16,291 nt of DNA from DATKSS01 sp049582065 (GTDB taxonomy: Bacteria > Chloroflexota > Dormibacteria > Dormibacterales > Dormibacteraceae), in contig JBAUTF010000220.1 of the NCBI GenBank assembly GCA_049582065.1, forward strand, positions 1 to 16,291, read 5' to 3'. Below, piece after piece: positions 6,291 to 12,255 of the stretch (its first letter is position 1; each line of letters begins with the position of its first letter). The position numbers and the translations under genes are program-made. A model generated the notes under the pieces. It was given only the letters and a program-made list of their open reading frames with translations, was not told the DNA's origin and ran no database searches.

Positions 6291-6692
6291 TCAGGATGGC
6301 GTTGCTGTGGGCAAACCGAGAGAGGTAGCCGCGGCGAGCAATCGATCGTCGTAGGAGACCACAGCTGCCAGATCATCTCCCAGGCTCGCGGCGGCCGCCA
6401 GATGGATCGAGTCCAACGATCGCAGCTCGGTCGGATCTAAGTCAGCAGCACGGTCGAGAAGCGCGTCGTCGAGCCGGATGAGGTGGACGCCGGCTACGAG
6501 CCTACGGGCCTCAGGAATCAGGCGTGGAAGACCGGCGCGCCGCACGACTCGGACCAGCTCGACCCTCAGCAGCGCCGCTGACGCGCGTTCCGGCCGCCGC
6601 CGCAGCCACCTTCGCAAAGCAGGCGACTCCCGTTCGGTCATCAGGAGCTTCACCGCCGCCGAAGTGTCGAGGTAAGCAACCTCAGCGCTCAT
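6291..6692 (-). CDS. PIN-domain toxin (VapC family)
   Basis: 133 residues. All four PIN acidic positions are visible: Asp9 in VAYLDTSAAVKLL, Glu45 in LLRVELVRVVRR, Asp94 in LRSLDSIHLAAA, and Asp115/Asp116 in VVSYDDRLLAAA. This implies an Mg2+-dependent ribonuclease, acting on tRNA or other RNA in known family members. The gene overlaps the antitoxin gene by 11 bp and follows it in the same direction, so the two are co-transcribed. Unlike the VapC at 5246-5716 it carries a full acidic set and is paired with a Phd-type rather than an RHH antitoxin, so the two adjacent modules are not a simple duplication. Confidence 0.92.
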   Translation of the reverse strand: MSAEVAYLDTSAAVKLLMTERESPALRRWLRRRPERASAALLRVELVRVVRRAGLPRLIPEARRLVAGVHLIRLDDALLDRAADLDPTELRSLDSIHLAAAASLGDDLAAVVSYDDRLLAAATSLGLPTATPS

Positions 6693-6954
6693 CTGCCCTC
6701 ATGTCAGCCAGGATCTTTGACAGAAGTGGTTTCCCAGCGATCCGCGGCAACGGCTTCACGTCGAGCAGGTCTCCTGTTGCATCGCTCGCTCGTCCCTCGG
6801 CCAAAAGCTGTTGAAGCCTGCTCGCCTCATGCATTGGCACGATCCGCGCAACGGCTCGACCCCGGTCGGTCACCTCGACGACCTCACCCGCTGCGACGCG
6901 ACGCAACACCGCGGTTGCGTTCTGACGAAGCTCCCTGACTCCAACCCTTTCCAT
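6682..6954 (-). CDS. Phd/YefM-family antitoxin
   Basis: 90 residues from ATG at 6954 (MERVGVRELRQNATAVLRRV). The start VGVRELRQNATAVLRRVAAGEVVEVTDRGRAVARIVP is the Phd/YefM DNA-binding fold; the C-terminal part (LPRIAGKPLLSKILADMRADER) should bind the PIN toxin encoded just downstream. An upstream ATG at 6984 would add ten residues, but those codons overlap the repeated operator-like motif. There is no Shine-Dalgarno sequence. Its DNA-binding half probably represses the module through the TGTGCTAC repeats in front of it. Confidence 0.9.
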   Translation of the reverse strand: MERVGVRELRQNATAVLRRVAAGEVVEVTDRGRAVARIVPMHEASRLQQLLAEGRASDATGDLLDVKPLPRIAGKPLLSKILADMRADER

Positions 6955-6989
6955 GTAGCACATAGTAGCACATTGTGGTGTCAATGTGC
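6955..6989. promoter_or_regulatory. Operator-like repeats before the Phd-type antitoxin
   Basis: GTAGCACAT occurs twice in direct orientation (6955-6963 and 6965-6973), one base apart and abutting the start codon. An inverted partial copy ATGTGC lies at 6984-6989. A minus-strand TTGACA sits at 6984-6979. Phd/YefM antitoxins usually bind short palindromic half-sites over their own promoter, and this cluster fits such a site. The exact -10 box is unclear. Confidence 0.5.
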
Positions 6990-7018
6990 TTCACTGGGGT
7001 CGGAGCAAGAAAGATCTT

Positions 7019-7046
7019 CGTGGTGGTTGGGCCGTTCACCACCACG
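7019..7046 (-). terminator. Hairpin, likely original terminator of the tRNA genes
   Basis: 9-bp perfect stem: CGTGGTGGT (7019-7027) pairs with ACCACCACG (7038-7046), with a 10-base loop. Read on the minus strand it is followed by a moderately T-rich tail, AAGATCTTTCTTG. Before the IS inserted, this hairpin would have sat about 20 bp past the 3' end of tRNA-Glu. It now follows the transposase gene. Confidence 0.55.
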
Positions 7047-7066
7047 CGCGATGCCGAACAGCTGTT

Positions 7067-7082
7067 CTGGTAGCCCCGGCGG
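7067..7082. repeat. 16-bp target-site duplication, left copy
   Basis: CTGGTAGCCCCGGCGG, identical to 8083-8098 and directly abutting the left inverted repeat of the IS. It is a copy of the last 15 bases of tRNA-Glu (minus strand, including CCA) plus one base. Confidence 0.9.
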
Positions 7083-7102
7083 TGTGCAACTGACGATGGC
7101 CG
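7083..7102. repeat. IS left terminal inverted repeat
   Basis: Starts TGTGCAACTGACG; it pairs with 8063-8082 at 15 of 20 positions. The shared core is AACTGACG. Confidence 0.8.
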
Positions 7103-7103
7103 C

Positions 7104-8027
7104 TTACACCGAGGCCCGGGTGGACTCGCGTAGCCGCTCGTATGGAGTTTGACCGCCGAGAGACCCGTGTGGACGATCGAAATTGTAGAAGCGCTCCCAC
7201 TCCTCGAGCTTCAAGTTAAAGACCTTCGTATCGTCGACGACTACCCCTTCGAGCATTCGGTAGAACTCATCGGCATCGATCCGGTGCGAACGCTCGACCT
7301 TGCCGTTCAGCCGTGGCGTGGCCGGCTTGATGTAAACGTGGGCGACCCCCTTGTCGAGGACGTGCCAGTGGAAGACCACGCCGAACTCGGGGCCGTTGTC
7401 GGTCTGGAGCAGCTGGACCTGGAAGGGGAGCTTCTCGAGCGTGTATTCGACGAAGTCGATCGCTGTCTTCTGGTTGAGCCGGTCGTAGATCTTGAGGACC
7501 CGGAGGCGTGTGCAGTCGTCGATCGCGGTGAACTGGTAGTGCTTCTTCCGGGAGCCGCCGATCGGAGCAATGAACTTGACGTCGACCTGGACCGCATGGC
7601 CAGGCAGCGGCTTCTCGTAGCGCTTCCAGCGCTCCTTGTGCGGCTTGTATCGTTGCGAACTCGGTAGCCGACTCATCTCGAGCCGCCGCAAAATCCGCCA
7701 GATTCCGGAGGGGCTGACGACGATCTCGTGGTACCGCTTTAGGTACATCGCGATTCGGTGCGGGCCGAAGTGGTAGTACCGACGGAGATGGACGATCTTG
7801 GCGACCACCTCCTGCTTGGTCGTCCTCGGACTCAGGTGTGGCCGCGAGGAGCGGTCGCGCAGACCGTCGACACCCAGCTCCTCGTACCGCCGCAACCAGA
7901 TGTAGTAGCACTGCCTAGTAATGCCGTAGTACCGGCAAGTCAGCGAGACGTTGCGGGTCACCTCCTGCGCGTGCCGGATGATCGCCAGGCGCTTGGCCGC
8001 GTTCCTCGATAGCTCTCGTTCGGTCAT
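7104..8027 (-). CDS. IS481-family DDE transposase
   Basis: 307 residues. The N-terminal helix-turn-helix (VSLTCRYYGITRQCYYIWLRRYEELGVDGLRDRS) is followed by the HTH_32-like segment and the rve integrase core. DDE residues are seen at Asp149 (HAVQVDVKFIAPIGG), Asp210 (LLQTDNGPEFG) and Glu245 (LNGKVERSHRIDADEFY). The C-terminal LEEWERFYNFDRPHGSLGGQTPYERL is typical of this family and of related IS3 orfB proteins. The single intact frame, without a frameshift, favours IS481 over IS3. Start ATG at 8027 follows an AGGAGGTTCG ribosome site. It catalyses cut or copy movement of its own element. Confidence 0.95.
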   Translation of the reverse strand: MTERELSRNAAKRLAIIRHAQEVTRNVSLTCRYYGITRQCYYIWLRRYEELGVDGLRDRSSRPHLSPRTTKQEVVAKIVHLRRYYHFGPHRIAMYLKRYHEIVVSPSGIWRILRRLEMSRLPSSQRYKPHKERWKRYEKPLPGHAVQVDVKFIAPIGGSRKKHYQFTAIDDCTRLRVLKIYDRLNQKTAIDFVEYTLEKLPFQVQLLQTDNGPEFGVVFHWHVLDKGVAHVYIKPATPRLNGKVERSHRIDADEFYRMLEGVVVDDTKVFNLKLEEWERFYNFDRPHGSLGGQTPYERLRESTRASV

Positions 8028-8062
8028 CGAACCTCCTCCTGAATTGGAGGCCCAAGTGGCAA

Positions 8063-8082
8063 CGACCTACGTCAGTTTCAGA
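8063..8082. repeat. IS right terminal inverted repeat
   Basis: Ends ...CGTCAGTTTCAGA on the plus strand, pairing with the left end at 7083-7102. It directly abuts the right copy of the 16-bp duplication at 8083. Confidence 0.8.
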
Positions 8083-8098
8083 CTGGTAGCCCCGGCGG
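8083..8098. repeat. 16-bp target-site duplication, right copy (in tRNA-Glu)
   Basis: CTGGTAGCCCCGGCGG, identical to 7067-7082. This copy forms the genuine 3' end of tRNA-Glu including the encoded CCA, so the insertion left the tRNA intact. Confidence 0.9.
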
Positions 8099-8160
8099 GA
8101 TTCGAACCCGCGATCTCAGCCTTGAGAGGGCTGCGTCCTAGTCCACTAGACGACGGGGCC
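8084..8160 (-). tRNA. tRNA-Glu (anticodon CTC), CCA encoded
   Basis: Cloverleaf read by eye on the minus strand: acceptor GGCCCCG with CGGGGCT, discriminator A, then CCA; anticodon stem CAGCC/GGCTG with loop CTCTCAA giving CTC (Glu, codon GAG); T-arm GCGGG-TTCGAAT-CCCGC. Without CCA it spans 8087-8160 (74 nt). It lies six bases downstream of tRNA-Val on the same strand and is very likely co-transcribed. Its last 15 bases are part of the IS target duplication. Confidence 0.96.
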
Positions 8161-8166
8161 ACGGGA

Positions 8167-8241
8167 TGGTGGGCGGCATTGGGTTTGAACCAATGACCTC
8201 TCGCGTGTGAGGCGAGCGCTCTCCCACTGAGCTAGCCGCCC
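8167..8241 (-). tRNA. tRNA-Val (anticodon CAC), CCA encoded
   Basis: Acceptor GGGCGGC with GCCGCCC, discriminator A, then CCA; D-arm GCTC-AGTGGGA-GAGC; anticodon stem CTCGC/GCGAG with loop CTCACAC giving CAC (Val, codon GTG); T-arm ATTGG-TTCAAAC-CCAAT. It is 72 nt without CCA (8170-8241). It is the first gene of a two-tRNA unit. A TAGAAT -10 box lies 12 bp upstream. Confidence 0.96.
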
Positions 8242-8253
8242 GCGGGAGCCCTC

Positions 8254-8259
8254 ATTCTA
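8254..8259 (-). promoter_or_regulatory. -10 box of the tRNA operon
   Basis: TAGAAT on the minus strand (8259 to 8254), 12 bp before the 5' end of tRNA-Val. No good -35 is seen at 16-18 bp (GATGAT-like at best). The region also lies just upstream of the divergent gene at 8286. Confidence 0.45.
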
Positions 8260-8285
8260 CCCAGCGCCGTACGATCATCATCCGG

Positions 8286-8630
8286 ATGCCCACTCCTCTG
8301 GCGGAGCGCCACTGCGTCGTCTGCAAACCTGGCACCACGGCACTCTCCCCTGACGACGTGGCGGGCCTTCTCGAGGATCTCCCGGGCTGGTCGGTCGAGG
8401 AGGCCGACGGCCACCTCGAGCTGACCCGCACCTTCAAGTTCAAGGGATTCCTGCCAGGCGTTGAGCTCGTCAACCGATTCGCGACAGTCGCCGAGGCGGA
8501 GGGGCACCACCCCGACCTTTTGCTGACCTACGGCTCCCTGGAGGTCAGGCTATGGACCCATGCCGCCGGCGGCCTGACCGAGAACGACTTCATCCTGGCG
8601 GCGAAGCTGGAACGGGTTGCGGAGCCGTAG
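8286..8630 (+). CDS. phhB: 4a-hydroxytetrahydrobiopterin dehydratase (PCD)
   Basis: 114 residues, a usual length for the pterin-4a-carbinolamine dehydratase family (DCoH). Diagnostic features are AEGHHPDLLLTYGSLEVRLWTHAAGGLTENDFILAAKLE, with the active-site [E/D]xxxHHP motif and the later WTH...GLT(E/x)xD segment, plus an N-terminal LPGWSVEEADGHLELTRTFKFKGF. It recycles 4a-hydroxytetrahydrobiopterin to quinonoid dihydrobiopterin after aromatic amino acid hydroxylation; in bacteria without such hydroxylases its role is less clear. No hydroxylase is in this window. The N-terminal CVVCKPGTTALS with two close cysteines is common in family members. No clear Shine-Dalgarno sequence precedes the ATG; a TACGAT box 10 bp upstream hints at leaderless transcription. 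Confidence 0.93.
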   Translation: MPTPLAERHCVVCKPGTTALSPDDVAGLLEDLPGWSVEEADGHLELTRTFKFKGFLPGVELVNRFATVAEAEGHHPDLLLTYGSLEVRLWTHAAGGLTENDFILAAKLERVAEP

Positions 8631-8649
8631 ACAATAGTTCCTCCCCATC

Positions 8650-8666
8650 CCCCGGCTGCGCCGGGG
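8650..8666. repeat. GC-rich hairpin before the palindrome array
   Basis: Stem CCCCGG (8650-8655) with CCGGGG (8661-8666), loop CTGCG. It is 20 bp after the phhB stop. There is no T-tract, so it may protect the 3' end or belong to the repeat array that follows. Confidence 0.5.
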
Positions 8667-8667
8667 A

Positions 8668-8780
8668 CTTCCCCACGCGGTGGGGAAGCCGGTACTTCCC
8701 CGCGAGCGGGGAAGTGAGAAATCACTTCCCCCACGCGGTGGGGAAGCCGGTACATCCCAGTAAGCGGGGAAGTGATTGCA
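8668..8780. repeat. Tandem array of CTTCCCC...GGGGAAG palindromes
   Basis: Four palindromic units lie at 8668-8688, 8695-8714, 8725-8746 and 8753-8772 (the last degenerate, with CATCCC in its left arm). Units 1 and 3 share an ACGCGGT centre and are followed by GCCGGTAC. Units 2 and 4 have a GCGAGC or AGTAAGC centre and are followed by TGA. The array is therefore two tandem copies of a two-hairpin block of about 57 bp (8668-8724 and 8725-8780). Unit 2 is identical to 374-393. Spacers are only 6-10 bp, which excludes CRISPR. Confidence 0.85.
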
Positions 8781-8835
8781 GCTCCATTTACCTGCCGGCG
8801 GCGAGGTCGAGGGCCGTCTGACAAAGTCTTAACTG

Positions 8836-8851
8836 CAATTCCCCTGAATTG
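8836..8851. promoter_or_regulatory. Palindrome CAATTC-cccT-GAATTG
   Basis: A 6-bp perfect inverted repeat with 4-bp centre, about 30 bp upstream of the small open frame at 8884. It may be an operator, or chance. Confidence 0.3.
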
Positions 8852-8883
8852 TCGGCGCTCGCGTGATAGCTTCTTCAAGCTCC

Positions 8884-9051
8884 ATGCACTTCTTCATCTG
8901 CTGGTTCTTCCACCAAAAAGAGCGCGAGGTACTGCTGAAGGGGGTCCTGCCGGGCGGGATCGACGCCGTGGTCTTCTGCTGGCGATGTGACCGGATGCGC
9001 GGCCGGGCCGTGCGCGTCCTCCAGCTGAGCCCCAACGGCCTGCGGGCTTAG
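8884..9051 (+). CDS. Possible small protein, 55 residues
   Basis: Reads MHFFICWFFHQKEREVLLKG, then VLPGGIDAVVFCWRCDRMRG and RAVRVLQLSPNGLRA, from ATG at 8884 (a GTG at 8863 would add seven Ser-rich residues). FCWRC gives a CxxC pair that might bind metal, and the hydrophobic start FFICWFF could insert in a membrane. I do not recognise the family. It has no ribosome site and its stop overlaps the end of the convergent ABC gene by four bases. Its composition is protein-like rather than shadow-like, and no gene is present on the opposite strand over most of it. Confidence is limited. Confidence 0.4.
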   Translation: MHFFICWFFHQKEREVLLKGVLPGGIDAVVFCWRCDRMRGRAVRVLQLSPNGLRA

Positions 9052-11186
9052 CGCCCCGGGCCCACCTCTCCAGCTCGACCGCGGCCGGCGGGTAGGCCGG
9101 CTGTTACGTCCTCCTCGTCGGGGACCAGATCGACATCCTCGCCGGTGTAGGCCGAGGCCTGCATCCTGAACAGCCTGGCGTAGCGGCCATCCAGCTGCAT
9201 CAGCTCCTCGTGCGTCCCCTCCTCGACCAGCCGGCCGTGCTCCAGGAACACGATCCGATCTGCCCGCCTCACGGTCGAAAAGCGGTGGGAGATGTAGACC
9301 GCCGTGCGACCGCGCGTCAGCGAGCGAAGTCTCTCGAAGAGGTCGTACTCCGCCTGCGCGTCGAGCGCGGACGTGGGCTCGTCGAGCAACAGGATCTTCG
9401 CGTCGCGCATGAACGCGCGCGCCAGCGCAACCTTCTGCCACTCGCCGCCCGACAGGTTCACCCCCGCGTCGAACCACTTGCCGAGCGCGGTGTCGTAACC
9501 CTCGGGCAGCTTCGAGATCAGCTCATGCGCGCCGGCCTGCTCGCTCGCATGCACGATCGCTCCTCGATCTGACAGATCGTCCAGGTTGCCGAGCCCGATG
9601 TTCTCCGCCGCCGTCGCCTGGTAGTCGACATAGTCCTGGAACATCGCGCCGATCTGCCGGCGCAGCTCATCCGGATCGAGGTCGCGGAGATCGACACCGT
9701 CGATCAGGATCCGGCCACCCGTCGGGTCGTAGAGCCGGCAGATCAGCTTGAACAGGGTCGTCTTCCCCGCGCCGTTGCGCCCGACCACCGCGAGCGTCTC
9801 CCCCGCTTTGACCGTGAAGCTCAGCTCGGTCAGCGCGTTCTTCTCGGCGCCGGGATAGGCAAAGGTGACGTTGTCGAAGCGAATCTCGCCTTGCACCGGC
9901 TCGGCCAGCTTGGCCGGCTTGACCGCAACGGCCATCGACGGCTTGATCGCCATCAGCTCGAACAGGTTGTTGAGGTAGAGGTTGTGCTCGTACATCCCCG
10001 AGAAACCGCTCAGGATGCCCTGGATGGAACTCTGCACCGACTGCGCCGCCACGGTGTACAGGGTCAGGTCGCCCAGAGTCAGGCGACCGGCGATGGCCTG
10101 CAGCGCCACATAGAGATAGGTGAGCGACGTGGTGATCGTGCTGAGGTTGCCCCAGGCGAACCCGGTCAGGTAACGCCGGACGACCTGCGAGCGCTGGCTG
10201 CCGTAAAAAGCGTCGGCGATGAGCCGGTAGCGGCTGATGAAATAACCGCCGAGGCCGAACAGCTTGACCTCTTTCGCGAAGGAGTCGGTCGTCACCAGCG
10301 TGACCATGTAGTTCATCCGCCTCAGCAGCCGCGAGCCCCAGCGCGCGATGTTGTAGCCTCGCCAGCCATAACGCGTGTCCGCGATGAAGGCCGGGATGGG
10401 CGACACGAGCGCCAGCAGGGCGAGCAGCGGGCTCACGCCGAGCAGCAGGGCGATCATCGTGGCGAAGGTCAGAAGGGTCTGGACCAGGCCGAACGCGGTC
10501 GAGATCATGATCACCGGACGGTTGATCGAATCGTTCTGGGCCCGGCGCAGGAGGTCGTAGGAAGCCGGGTCTTCGTAGAACTGCAGGTCCAGCGAAGCGG
10601 CCTTCTCCATCACCATCAGCTGAATCCGCATCGCCACCGAGTTCTGCAGCAGCTGCTGCGTGATGTTGCGGATCGTGCCGAGGAACGCGGTGAGCGCGAA
10701 CAGCGCCAGCTGCACGACGGCGAGGAAGACCAGCATGCCCACGGCCGTGAAGACCGGTGCCGGCACAAGCCCGAGCGAGTGCGGACCACCGATCGCTGCG
10801 AGGGTGACGCGGTCCACCGTGTGGGTCCGATTGATCACGATGCCCTGCACGACCGCGTTGATCAGCAGCTTGGAGGTGTAGGCGGCCGCGGCAGGAATGA
10901 CGCCTGCGACCGCCGTGGTGATGAACAAGATGAGCGTGGTCGCCGGGCTGGCGTCCCAAACGAGCCGGAGGACTCGAGGCAGTGCCGCCGTGGTGCCGGT
11001 GACGGATTGCTTCAGGCTCTCCCAACGGCCACGAAGGTCCTTGGGACCTTCTGGCGGCGCGGGCGGCTCGATCGCGGGGTCGCCGGTGAGCCCGCTGTTG
11101 GCGGTCCCCGTGTCGGGCTTTCGGCGGTGCCGGGCCGCCCACCAGTGCATGGCGGGTGGCCCGGCGCCCGGCGGCATCATCCCCAT
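9048..11186 (-). CDS. ABC transporter, fused permease and ATPase (exporter type)
   Basis: 712 residues, somewhat longer than the usual 580-620 for half-size exporters because of about 70 extra N-terminal residues and a 30-residue C-terminal tail. The transmembrane domain (about 80-400) has hydrophobic segments such as TTLILFITTAVAGVIPAAAA and VGMLVFLAVVQLALFALTAF. The ATPase domain starts near 432: Walker A GRNGAGKTT (469-477), signature LSGGE (578-582), Walker B ILLLDE (598-603), and switch His about 634 in YISHRFSTV. All are intact. It would act as a homodimer or heterodimer exporting lipid, peptide or drug; the substrate cannot be told. The start may be the first or third Met. It diverges from the gene at 11250. 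Confidence 0.93.
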   Translation of the reverse strand: MGMMPPGAGPPAMHWWAARHRRKPDTGTANSGLTGDPAIEPPAPPEGPKDLRGRWESLKQSVTGTTAALPRVLRLVWDASPATTLILFITTAVAGVIPAAAAYTSKLLINAVVQGIVINRTHTVDRVTLAAIGGPHSLGLVPAPVFTAVGMLVFLAVVQLALFALTAFLGTIRNITQQLLQNSVAMRIQLMVMEKAASLDLQFYEDPASYDLLRRAQNDSINRPVIMISTAFGLVQTLLTFATMIALLLGVSPLLALLALVSPIPAFIADTRYGWRGYNIARWGSRLLRRMNYMVTLVTTDSFAKEVKLFGLGGYFISRYRLIADAFYGSQRSQVVRRYLTGFAWGNLSTITTSLTYLYVALQAIAGRLTLGDLTLYTVAAQSVQSSIQGILSGFSGMYEHNLYLNNLFELMAIKPSMAVAVKPAKLAEPVQGEIRFDNVTFAYPGAEKNALTELSFTVKAGETLAVVGRNGAGKTTLFKLICRLYDPTGGRILIDGVDLRDLDPDELRRQIGAMFQDYVDYQATAAENIGLGNLDDLSDRGAIVHASEQAGAHELISKLPEGYDTALGKWFDAGVNLSGGEWQKVALARAFMRDAKILLLDEPTSALDAQAEYDLFERLRSLTRGRTAVYISHRFSTVRRADRIVFLEHGRLVEEGTHEELMQLDGRYARLFRMQASAYTGEDVDLVPDEEDVTAGLPAGRGRAGEVGPGR

Positions 11187-11212
11187 TTCATTCCGAGCTT
11201 ACTGAAACCGGC

Positions 11213-11241
11213 TTGACAAGCTATCTATTGCAGTGTAATCA
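11213..11241 (+). promoter_or_regulatory. Promoter of the gene at 11250
   Basis: -35 TTGACA at 11213-11218 and -10 TAATCA (11236-11241, 17-bp spacer) or TGTAAT (11234-11239, 15-bp spacer). The ATG is only 8-10 bp after the -10, so the transcript should be leaderless or nearly so. There is no Shine-Dalgarno sequence. Confidence 0.6.
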
Positions 11242-11249
11242 TGTAACGC

Positions 11250-11672
11250 ATGGATCAAAAAGAGTTCGACACGATCAAAGGTTGGTTTGCCGGAAGGCTC
11301 CCGGACGGCTGGTTCACGGGGGTGGACGTGACGGTGGAGGATGACCAGATCGTCGTCCTGGGTGCGCTGCCCGAGCTCAATGTGGGCTCGACTCCCGAGG
11401 AAAAGGAAGGTGCGGCGGCCGGGCGCATTGCGCGGTTCCGTGAGGAGACGCGCGGCCAGAGGATCGGCATCGCCCAGGAGGCCGAAGAGCGCTTCCACAA
11501 GTACATCACGTGGGGCGCGAAGCTCGGCGGCGTCACCAAGCGCTTCAACCCAGGCGGTGGCGGCGGCCGGTCGGGCGGCGAACGCGGAGTGATGATCGGC
11601 CGGGCGTGGCGCCGGCATCATGGGCGGCGCGAGCATGCGCCTGCGGCGGAATCCCAGTCCCAGGTCTTCTGA
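11250..11672 (+). CDS. Conserved hypothetical protein, unusual C-terminus
   Basis: 140 residues. The first 95 (MDQKEFDTIKGWFAGRLPDG, WFTGVDVTVEDDQIVVLGAL, AGRIARFREETRGQRIGIAQEAEERFHKYITWGAKLGGVTK) resemble, from memory, a widespread hypothetical family of GC-rich bacteria with a KGWLAGRLPxGWFxG start. In those proteins the part after the WGxxxG region is longer and ordered. Here it changes to FNPGGGGGRSGGERG and a basic, low-complexity tail RAWRRHHGRREHAPAAESQSQVF. This could be natural variation or the result of a frameshift around 11550. Promoter elements just upstream argue for active expression. Function is unknown. Confidence 0.75.
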   Translation: MDQKEFDTIKGWFAGRLPDGWFTGVDVTVEDDQIVVLGALPELNVGSTPEEKEGAAAGRIARFREETRGQRIGIAQEAEERFHKYITWGAKLGGVTKRFNPGGGGGRSGGERGVMIGRAWRRHHGRREHAPAAESQSQVF

Positions 11673-11688
11673 TCCGCCTTCCGAAAAT

Positions 11689-12255
11689 CTACTCCCCATC
11701 CAGACCCAGGGCCGACCTGTCCGCTGGCGGGGAGGTGCTCACCGCGGAGTAAATGCTGCCCAGGTGGCGGCTCGGGATGGTTCTCAGGAGGCGCGTCCTG
11801 ACGAACCCCGCCCGGACCGCCATCAGCTCCCACCGCTCGTACGAGAAGGGATGCGGCACCCAGGGATTGCCGTGGTCGGTCCCGTATTCGACGACGATGA
11901 GCCTGCCTCCCGGACGGAGCATCGCCCGCACCGATTCGAGCACGGGGCCTTTTTCGCGCACGAAATGCAGGGAGTTCGCCATCACGATCCCATCGAGGTC
12001 TTGAAGCTCCAGCGGGCGCGTGAAGTCGGCAGCCTTCACCTCGATCGCGACGCCCGGATATCTCTTCCCCATCTCCCCGGCCAGGTCGCGCATGACGCGC
12101 CCGTCCCTGTCGACCGCGGTGATGTGAGCTCGCGGACCGATCAGCTCGGCCAGTGCGAGCGTGAACGCGCCCTCGCCCGCGCCCAGGTCGGCCCACCGGC
12201 CGTCCCGCTCGGGGACTCCGTCTCGGAGCAGAGCGACAAGGTCCGATTGGTTCAC
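11689..12255 (-). CDS. Class I SAM-dependent methyltransferase
   Basis: 188 residues. Rossmann-type methyltransferase: motif I WADLGAGEGAFTLALAEL with the glycine-rich SAM loop at 23-29, acidic motif II end ITAVDRDGR (Asp49), motif III/IV LQDLDGIVMANSLHFVREKG, and motif V-like MLRPGGRLIVVEYG. It would transfer a methyl group from S-adenosylmethionine; the acceptor is unknown. The start overlaps the upstream F420-type oxidoreductase stop by four bases (ATGA), so translation is coupled and the two probably serve one pathway. It is convergent with the gene ending at 11672, and only 16 bp separate them. Confidence 0.9.
   Translation of the reverse strand: MNQSDLVALLRDGVPERDGRWADLGAGEGAFTLALAELIGPRAHITAVDRDGRVMRDLAGEMGKRYPGVAIEVKAADFTRPLELQDLDGIVMANSLHFVREKGPVLESVRAMLRPGGRLIVVEYGTDHGNPWVPHPFSYERWELMAVRAGFVRTRLLRTIPSRHLGSIYSAVSTSPPADRSALGLDGE

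Larger units (their letters stand above)
7083..8082 (-). mobile_element. Complete IS481-family insertion sequence, 1000 bp
   Basis: The ends match as imperfect inverted repeats: the left begins TGTGCAACTGACGATGGCCG, and the reverse complement of the right begins TCTGAAACTGACGTAGGTCG, giving 15 of 20 identical. The 1000-bp interval carries one intact transposase on the minus strand and is flanked by a 16-bp perfect direct repeat. IS481-family duplications are usually reported as about 4-15 bp, so 16 is at or just above the upper end. The intact gene, ends and duplication indicate a recent insertion. Confidence 0.9.

Noticed and set aside
6062..6376. 104-residue minus frame
   Set aside because: It overlaps the PIN toxin in another frame for part of its length; only the last 50 residues look protein-like and no family is recognised.
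7067..8098. Integrase-type att sites at the tRNA end
   Set aside because: The direct repeats abut matching inverted repeats of an element with a DDE transposase, so a target-site duplication explains them better.
8668..8780. Regular repeats that could be a CRISPR array
   Set aside because: Units are palindromes of 20-22 bp separated by only 6-10 bp, two of the spacers are related, and no cas gene is nearby.
9891..11216. 441-residue open frame on the plus strand
   Set aside because: It lies wholly antisense to the well-supported ABC exporter, is rich in Arg/His/Gln, and shows no family features.
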